Source: Acidimicrobiia bacterium
GTDB taxonomy: Bacteria > Actinomycetota > Acidimicrobiia > Acidimicrobiales > SZUA-35
Direction of reading: 5' to 3'
Assembly: GCA_029857855.1 (NCBI GenBank)
Contig: JAOUGG010000028.1
Span: 1-11,423 of the forward strand
DNA length: 11,423 nucleotides
The notes beneath the pieces were generated by a model, which did not search any database, was not told where the DNA came from, and worked only from the letters and a program-made list of their open reading frames with translations. Below, piece by piece: positions 7,076 to 11,423 of the stretch. Positions within the stretch are counted from its first letter, which is position 1. Each line of letters begins with the position of its first letter. The position numbers and the translations under genes are program-made.

Positions 7076-7995
7076 GACGCTCCTCCTTCCTTCTGACCGC
7101 CGCACTCGTCGTTGCCATCCTGGCTCCGCTGACGATGGCCTACCGGATCTCCGGCGCCGCCCACGCAACGGGTGGTGGCGGTCGAATCTTGGGATACGTC
7201 GGTGTCGCCGTGCTCCTCGTTGCACTGCTGGCAGCCACCGCTGTCGGTCTTCGCGACCTGTCTCGAAGCCTGGCCGGCGTGGACCCGGCGGCGTCGGCCA
7301 TCGCCGCCCGTCTCGGCGAGAAGCCGGAGCAGCAACTCCTCGTCGCCCGCTGGCTTGCTCGCAGCCGTTGGTACCGCAACGTCGGCGGCGTCGCCGGTGT
7401 GCTCGGTGGCCTGTTCGGCGGTTTTGGCGCCATGGTCCTCGTCGGACTGATCGGTCTGACGTTCGGCTCGCTGGCCGCGGAACTCCACCTGCTCCGCCCC
7501 GACCGGATCAGCGGTACCCGTCCGGCCGGTCCCCGGGTCGCCGGGCTGGAGCGGCGTTCCCTGCGCCGCTACTGGGATCCGGCTCGCCAGCTGGCTCTCG
7601 CCGCCGCCGGCGTGGTCGCCGTCTGGCTCCTGCTCGCCGACCGATTCGGACTCGTCGACGACCTCCGGGTTTCCTGGGTGGTCGGTGTTGTACTGATCGT
7701 CGCCAGCGCACTGTTTCTCCAGTGGCGGGTCGCCACCCGACCTCGGCCGGCGCTGCCCGGGGCCCTTCGATCAGCCGACGACCTCATCCGGTCGCTGGCC
7801 ATCACCCACGGCATCGCCAACCCGGCCATCACCCTGGCGCTCGCGTTCCTCGGTCAGGGCCTGTCCGACACCTCAGACGCTCTCTCGGTCATGGCGTGGC
7901 TGACCGCCCTGGCTCTGTACTGGCGGTTCCGTCGTCTCGGGCTCGACCATCTGCTCGATGAGCCGCCTCTCGCGGCCCGGATGGCTGCGGCGTGA
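7072..7995 (+). CDS. polytopic membrane protein of unknown function
   Basis: The 307-residue protein starts at the ATG overlapping the previous stop (ATGA). Hydrophobic stretches at about 5-23, 39-60, 104-136 (glycine-rich, long enough for one or two helices), 172-188, 202-217 and 271-285, with a weaker one at 250-264, predict six or seven membrane spans. Charged loops (61-102, 138-171, 220-245) separate them. There is no ABC, transporter or enzyme motif I can name. YtrA-type regulators commonly control ABC exporters, but this protein has no nucleotide-binding partner in the operon, so an export role would be speculation. Its stop overlaps the GntR start (GTGA). The frame is open further upstream, but that would overlap the previous gene completely out of phase. 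Confidence 0.75.
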   Translation: MRRSSFLLTAALVVAILAPLTMAYRISGAAHATGGGGRILGYVGVAVLLVALLAATAVGLRDLSRSLAGVDPAASAIAARLGEKPEQQLLVARWLARSRWYRNVGGVAGVLGGLFGGFGAMVLVGLIGLTFGSLAAELHLLRPDRISGTRPAGPRVAGLERRSLRRYWDPARQLALAAAGVVAVWLLLADRFGLVDDLRVSWVVGVVLIVASALFLQWRVATRPRPALPGALRSADDLIRSLAITHGIANPAITLALAFLGQGLSDTSDALSVMAWLTALALYWRFRRLGLDHLLDEPPLAARMAAA

Positions 7996-8369
7996 TCCTC
8001 AACGTCGACCCGTCCGCAGCGCTTCCGGTCTACGAGCAGATCCGACAGCAGATCACGCTGATGGCGGTGTCGGGTGTGATCGACCCGGGAACCCGGCTGC
8101 CGACCATCCGTCAGCTGGCCAACGACCTCGGCTTGGCCAAGGGCACCGTGGCGAAGGCCTACTCGCTCCTCGAGTCGGCCGCCGTGGTCGAGAGCCGGGG
8201 GCATCGGGGAACGTTCGTCAGGGAACTTGCCGCCGACGATGCCGTCGATGCCGACCTTCCGGCGCTGGCGGAGGCGGCCCAGGCCTACGCCGTCGTGGCC
8301 CATCAGCACGGTGTCGGCTGGGACGACGTTGTCGCCGAGCTGGAACAGCAATGGAAGCTACTGGGCTAG
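7992..8369 (+). CDS. GntR-family transcriptional regulator, YtrA-like
   Basis: The 125-residue protein has a GntR winged helix-turn-helix over residues 6-77: P-V-Y-E-Q-I-R-Q-Q-I, P-G-T-R-L-P-T-I-R-Q-L-A, L-A-K-G-T-V-A-K-A-Y and G-H-R-G-T-F-V. The remaining 48 residues form a short helical tail, too small for an effector domain of the FadR or HutC type, which matches the short YtrA subgroup. Such proteins bind as dimers and usually repress their own operon. The GTG start overlaps the membrane-protein stop (GTGA). Its probable target is the promoter at 6246-6275. A GntR gene third in its operon rather than first is less usual for this subgroup. Confidence 0.9.
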   Translation: MILNVDPSAALPVYEQIRQQITLMAVSGVIDPGTRLPTIRQLANDLGLAKGTVAKAYSLLESAAVVESRGHRGTFVRELAADDAVDADLPALAEAAQAYAVVAHQHGVGWDDVVAELEQQWKLLG

Positions 8370-8377
8370 CGTTAGGC

Positions 8378-9394
8378 ATGACTGACAACGAATCCGTCGA
8401 CGACCCGCCGGAACCGGACCCGACCGAGACGATCGAGGAGCTGCGCCGATCGTTCTGGTACGGGTCACGCTCGAACCTGAGTTTCAAGTTCCTGAAGGAT
8501 CTGCCGGACGCGGAGTTCGGCGACTTTCTCGATGAGCTGCTCACCGAGGTTGCGGCGACGATCGACTCCGGCGACCCGACCGGTGTGATCGACACCGCCT
8601 ACCGCTGGCAGATCCAGGGCTACACCGGTCATCTCGGCGATCCGAACGACTTCCCCCACCGCTTCGACGACGTGCCGATCAACCCGCTGCCCAAACCATT
8701 GTCGGAGTGCCGGGTCACCCTGTTGACGTCGAGCGGGCACTTCGTCGAGGGCGATGATCCGAAGCCGTTCGGGATCGAGTCGATGACGCAGGCCGAAGCC
8801 GAAGCCCGGATCGGCGACTTCCTGAAGGAGGCGCCGTCGCTGTCGTCGATCCCGGTCGATGTCGACCCGGCCCAGCTCCGGGTTCGCCACGGCGGCTACC
8901 CGACCGATGCCGTCCGGTCCGACCACCAGGTCGGCCTCCCGATCGGTCACCTGGCCGACCTGGCCGCCGACGGCGTGATCGGTGCGCTCAACCCGACGGC
9001 CTACTCGTTCGTCGGAGCGGCATCCCAGGTTCGACTCAAGCGCCAGGTGGCACCTGAGTGGGCCGATCGGCTCCGCAACGACGGTGAAACCGACGTCGTC
9101 CTGCTCGTACCGCTATGACCGGTCTGCCACGTGTCCGTGGGACACGTTCAGCGAGCCATCGAGGAGGCCGGCATTCCGACGGTCAGCGTCTACATCCGAT
9201 CCTTCGGCCACATCCCCGAGTTGATGGGGCTGTCAAGGAGCCTGATCACCCGTCATCCCATGGGCCGCCCGCTGGGCGCGCCGGGCGACGGCAAACGGCA
9301 GCGGTCGGTCGTCGAGGCTGCGCTCGCGCTGCTCGAATCCCCCACCCAAACCATCGTCGAGTTCGACGAGACCTACCGAATCGAGTCCGATTGA
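8378..9394 (+). CDS. selenoprotein, glycine/sarcosine/betaine/D-proline reductase component-B-like (in-frame TGA = Sec)
   Basis: Read through the TGA at 9116-9118, the frame gives 338 residues with selenocysteine at 247 in U-P-V-C-H (Sec247, Cys250). Sequence on both sides belongs to one family: before it G-Y-P-T-D-A-V-R-S-D-H-Q (173-184) and L-N-P-T-A-Y-S-F-V-G-A (204-214); after it V-G-H-V-Q-R-A-I-E-E-A-G-I-P-T-V and R-H-P-M-G-R-P-L-G-A-P-G-D. These match the GrdB/PrdB-type fold, whose redox Sec or Cys sits in exactly this place. Clostridial relatives reductively cleave glycine, betaine or proline with other subunits; none is seen here, so this protein may be a stand-alone reductase of another substrate. 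The ATG lies 8 bases after the GntR stop with a weak TTAGG site. Stopping at 9118 would leave 246 residues without an active site. A Cys-to-stop mutation or sequencing error is the alternative, disfavoured by the intact downstream frame and the hairpin after the TGA. Confidence 0.88.
9116..9118 (+). other. in-frame TGA read as selenocysteine
   Basis: The TGA lies in C-T-A TGA C-C-G context and is followed directly by codons for Pro-Val-Cys-His. It keeps frame with 91 further conserved codons up to a TGA at 9392-9394. Other genes here (for example those ending at 3797, 6225 and 9999) use TGA or TAG as ordinary stops, so a general code change is unlikely and local recoding fits better. Confidence 0.85.
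9124..9151 (+). promoter_or_regulatory. candidate bacterial SECIS hairpin
   Basis: ACGTGTCC (9129-9136) pairs perfectly with GGACACGT (9140-9147) around the 3-base loop GTG. Outside, CTG (9124-9126) pairs with CAG (9149-9151) across a small internal loop (CC opposite T). The loop starts 18 bases after the TGA and its first base is G. This agrees with the general bacterial SECIS description of a short apical loop with G in its first two positions, about 16-37 bases from the UGA. The hairpin lies inside coding sequence for H-V-S-V-G-H-V, as bacterial SECIS elements do. Confidence 0.78.
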
Positions 9395-9999
9395 AAACGA
9401 CCGCTGTTGTCGGCATTGCCCTCATCGCCTGCCTCTCCTCGTGCGGGGCCTTCCTCACCACCGGGGGGCAGTCCGAAGACCAGTGGGAGGAGATCTCCGA
9501 CTTCACCATGCAACCGGGCACGATGAACCCGGCCGAGGCCGAGCAGGCCCTGAACGACCAGGTGCCGTCCGACGGTCAGATTCTGCCTGGCTCGGTCACC
9601 CACCGCGGCTCGGTCACGACGCCCGGAGGTCAGGTCGACTTCTACTCGTATCGAGCGAACGATCCCGAGATCGGTACCCAGCCGGTGTTCTGCACCGCAA
9701 CCGTTGCCAACTCCTCGATGAGCGCAGGGTGCGGTGATCAGCCACCGGTCGAGCCGGCCGAACCGATCCAGGTCGCCGGCGAGAGCTGGGGTGGTCGCTG
9801 GCGGTCGGCCGACGTGGTCGTTCAGGAGGACGTCGCTCGGGTCGAGGCCACGGCCGTCGACGGCACCGTCTACACCATCACCCCGATCAACGGGTTCGGC
9901 TACATCGAGTGGCCCGACGAGCGGGGTTCGCTCGAACTTATCGCCTACGACGGCGAGGATTCCGAGCTCGGACGAGCGTTCGCCGGCCTCGACCGGTAG
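9391..9999 (+). CDS. lipoprotein of unknown function
   Basis: The 202-residue protein starts at a TTG that overlaps the selenoprotein stop (TTGA), so it is likely coupled to it. The N-terminus K-T-T-A-V-V-G-I-A-L-I-A-C followed by the lipobox L-S-S-C gives a lipid-anchored Cys18 after signal peptidase II cleavage. The mature part is acidic and mostly beta-like, with Cys101 and Cys114 placed to form a disulfide, and a Trp/Gly segment W-G-G-R-W at 133-137. I recognise no family. Upstream codons in this frame read through the selenoprotein's conserved C-terminus and are not coding here. If the selenoprotein were wrongly ended at 9118, this gene would appear to follow a false gap of about 270 bases. 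Confidence 0.8.
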   Translation: MKTTAVVGIALIACLSSCGAFLTTGGQSEDQWEEISDFTMQPGTMNPAEAEQALNDQVPSDGQILPGSVTHRGSVTTPGGQVDFYSYRANDPEIGTQPVFCTATVANSSMSAGCGDQPPVEPAEPIQVAGESWGGRWRSADVVVQEDVARVEATAVDGTVYTITPINGFGYIEWPDERGSLELIAYDGEDSELGRAFAGLDR

Positions 10000-10028
10000 C
10001 CCGCCGACCCGGCCGCCCGAACGCGCTG

Positions 10029-10069
10029 CTGTGCCCGTCGTTACCGGTTTCGGGCAACGACGGGCACAG
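10029..10069. terminator. bidirectional terminator-like hairpin between convergent genes
   Basis: CTGTGCCCGTCGTT (10029-10042) and AACGACGGGCACAG (10056-10069) are perfect 14-base complements around a 13-base loop, in which CCG (10044-10046) and CGG (10051-10053) can add pairs. It sits between the lipoprotein stop and the end of the permease gene, which run towards each other. No T-run follows on either strand, so it is not a classic intrinsic terminator, but long GC-rich hairpins without T-runs are common at actinobacterial gene ends. Confidence 0.7.
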
Positions 10070-10120
10070 AGCGGGGGGTGTGGGAAACGGGTGGGAGTGG
10101 CCCGTCCTGGTGCTCGCCGG

Positions 10121-11423
10121 TCAGCCGCCGACGGCGATGGCGTCGAGCACGTTGAGGCGCCCGGCCCGGCGAGCCGGGAGGAGGGCGGCGAGCAGACCGG
10201 CGAATCCGGCGATCGCCACCATCAGCACCAGCCGGCCGACCGGCACCGTCACCACCGTGATGAAGGTGTCGGGCAGCGCTTGGACGGCACCCCAGCCGAA
10301 CAGCAGGCCGGTGGCCACACCGAGGACCGCACCGAACATCGCGATGGCGGCGGCCTCCCAGCGGATCATGCCCCGGGTCTGACCCCGGGTCATGCCAACC
10401 GCCCGCAGCAGACCGATCTCACGGGTGCGCTCCACGATCGACAGGGCCAGTGTGAGGCCGATGCCGAGCAGGGCGATCACGATGGCCAGGGCCAGCATCG
10501 CCGAGATGGTGTTGAGCAGCAGGTCGATCTCACCTTCGATCGACTCCCGGTACTGGGCCGAGCTCTGCACGTCGACCTGGGGGTACGACTCGGTGACGGC
10601 GGCCATGGCGGCCTCGGCCTGGTCGGCGGTGTACCCGTCGGCCACCTGGGCTGCGATCCACAGCACACCGTTCTGGTCGACATGCTCGGACACACCCTGA
10701 ACGCTGAGCCAGCCGCCTTCGACGATGGTCTCGTTGGTGGTGGTGGCCACCAGCTCGAAGTCGGCCGAGCCGCCCTGGGCGAACTCGACGGGCAGGATGT
10801 CACCGATCTTCATGCCGTATTCCTCGGCTTCGTCGACCGGCAGGACCAGGGCGTTGACGACGTCGCTCTCCAGCGAGCCCTGGTCGACGCCCAGATCCAT
10901 CAGGGCGTTGACATCGCCCAAGTCTGACACGTTGTACCACAGTGTCTCCGTGCCGTCGTCGGAGCCGTCGACGGGCACCGGCGGGGCGATGCGGACCTTG
11001 GTCTCGGTGACGGCCATCATGGCCCCGATCTCCGGCATGGCCCCGACCTGATCGGTCACCTCGATCGGGACCTCGTAGAAGTTGGGATCGCTGATGAGAT
11101 AGTCGGCGCTGATCTCGGTGTCGAGGGTCGTGCCGACCTGGCTCTTGAGCGAGTCGCCGACAACCAGAGCGGCGGTGATCAGCGACAGGCCGATCATCAA
11201 CGCACCGGCGGTGGTGGCGGTCCGGCGGGGATTGCGCTGGGCGTTCTTGCCGGCCAGTGATCCCGACGTTCCCGACACCGCACTCATGGGCACGGCCAGC
11301 GTGCCGATCACCGGGCGGGCGGCGAGCGGGCTCAGCAGGGTCACGGCGAGGAACACCAGCACCGCACCTCCGGCCAGGGCGGCCACCGTGGCGGCCGTCG
11401 AGCCGAGACCCTGGAAGCCGGCG
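10121..11423 (-). CDS. ABC transporter permease, FtsX/MacB type, C-terminal part
   Basis: The frame is open from the right edge to the TGA at 10123-10121, giving the last 433 residues. The fragment begins with a membrane helix (about 13-33), then the segment L-A-G-K-N-A-Q-R-N-P-R-R-T-A-T-T that in large FtsX permeases precedes the helix starting the second half (about 72-90). A roughly 200-residue extracytoplasmic domain rich in Asp and Glu follows (MacB periplasmic-core-like). The C-terminal FtsX domain has three helices (about 291-320, 345-368, 380-405) with the L-L-R-A-V-G-M-T-R-G-Q coupling segment and the ending L-P-A-R-R-A-G-R-L-N-V-L-D-A-I. Full-length relatives of this layout have about 800-870 residues, so roughly half is missing. 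They work with an ATPase, expected outside the window, in lipoprotein, peptide or drug handling. A GTG at 11386 is only an internal codon. Confidence 0.9.
   Translation of the reverse strand, partial: AGFQGLGSTAATVAALAGGAVLVFLAVTLLSPLAARPVIGTLAVPMSAVSGTSGSLAGKNAQRNPRRTATTAGALMIGLSLITAALVVGDSLKSQVGTTLDTEISADYLISDPNFYEVPIEVTDQVGAMPEIGAMMAVTETKVRIAPPVPVDGSDDGTETLWYNVSDLGDVNALMDLGVDQGSLESDVVNALVLPVDEAEEYGMKIGDILPVEFAQGGSADFELVATTTNETIVEGGWLSVQGVSEHVDQNGVLWIAAQVADGYTADQAEAAMAAVTESYPQVDVQSSAQYRESIEGEIDLLLNTISAMLALAIVIALLGIGLTLALSIVERTREIGLLRAVGMTRGQTRGMIRWEAAAIAMFGAVLGVATGLLFGWGAVQALPDTFITVVTVPVGRLVLMVAIAGFAGLLAALLPARRAGRLNVLDAIAVGG

Noticed and set aside
9115..9390. Extended N-terminus for the lipoprotein, starting near 9115.
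   Set aside because: That stretch is the out-of-phase shadow of the conserved selenoprotein C-terminus. The true start at TTG 9391 gives a clean lipoprotein signal with L-S-S-C.
9116..9394. Pseudogene or frameshift at the TGA, with bases 9131-9394 as a separate small gene.
   Set aside because: Both parts are in the same frame, so no frameshift is needed. The conserved P-V-C-H residues immediately after the TGA would be lost if translation restarted at GTG 9131, which also has no ribosome-binding site and lies within the hairpin.
8378..9394. Genome-wide reassignment of TGA (for example to Trp or Gly) instead of selenocysteine.
   Set aside because: TGA serves as the terminal stop of many genes in the window, including those ending at 3236, 3797, 5043, 6225 and 7075, and tryptophan and glycine have their normal codons.
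9734..10927. Plus-strand open frame of 397 codons across the lipoprotein end, the hairpin and the permease gene.
   Set aside because: It is composed of shadows of two convergent real genes, is rich in Arg, Pro, His and Gly, and contains no recognisable motif.

Overview
The window is high-GC DNA, roughly two-thirds G+C by eye, with dense coding, frequent GTG and TTG starts, and short or overlapping gene junctions. Together with the gene content (an F420-type PPOX protein, a YtrA-like GntR regulator, a large FtsX-type permease), this suggests an actinobacterium, perhaps an acidimicrobial-type environmental lineage. The taxonomic call is inference; no rRNA or marker gene is present.

Left part (1-6225): two divergent transcription units share a 124-base intergenic region (1412-1535). 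It has a -10-like box directly in front of each start codon and a long imperfect palindrome between them. Leftward are a VOC (glyoxalase/dioxygenase fold) protein and an alpha/beta hydrolase cut by the window edge. Rightward are a ThDP-dependent enzyme, a PPOX/F420-type flavin-fold protein, an FAD monooxygenase of the 2,6-dihydroxypyridine 3-hydroxylase type, and a DUF3500 protein. The set looks like a catabolic cluster for an unidentified small organic substrate.

Middle part (6246-9999): a consensus -35 box (TTGACA) and a candidate operator precede five tightly packed genes: a single-pass membrane protein, a polytopic membrane protein, a YtrA-like GntR regulator, a glycine/sarcosine/betaine/D-proline reductase selenoprotein-B-like protein, and a lipoprotein. 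Three of the four junctions are stop/start overlaps and the fourth is an 8-base gap. The key observation is an in-frame TGA at 9116-9118 in the fourth gene. It falls in a Sec-Pro-Val-Cys motif, family homology continues without a break to the true stop at 9394, and an 8-bp hairpin with a GUG loop lies 18 nt after the TGA, as expected of a bacterial SECIS. An ordinary gene caller ends this protein at the TGA and loses its active site and last 91 residues. The likely real product is a 338-residue selenoprotein.

Right part (10000-11423): a 14-bp inverted repeat separates the lipoprotein from a convergent gene on the minus strand, the C-terminal half of an FtsX/MacB-type ABC permease that runs off the right edge. 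No stretch over about 125 bases lacks a gene. No tRNA, rRNA, CRISPR array or mobile element was seen.
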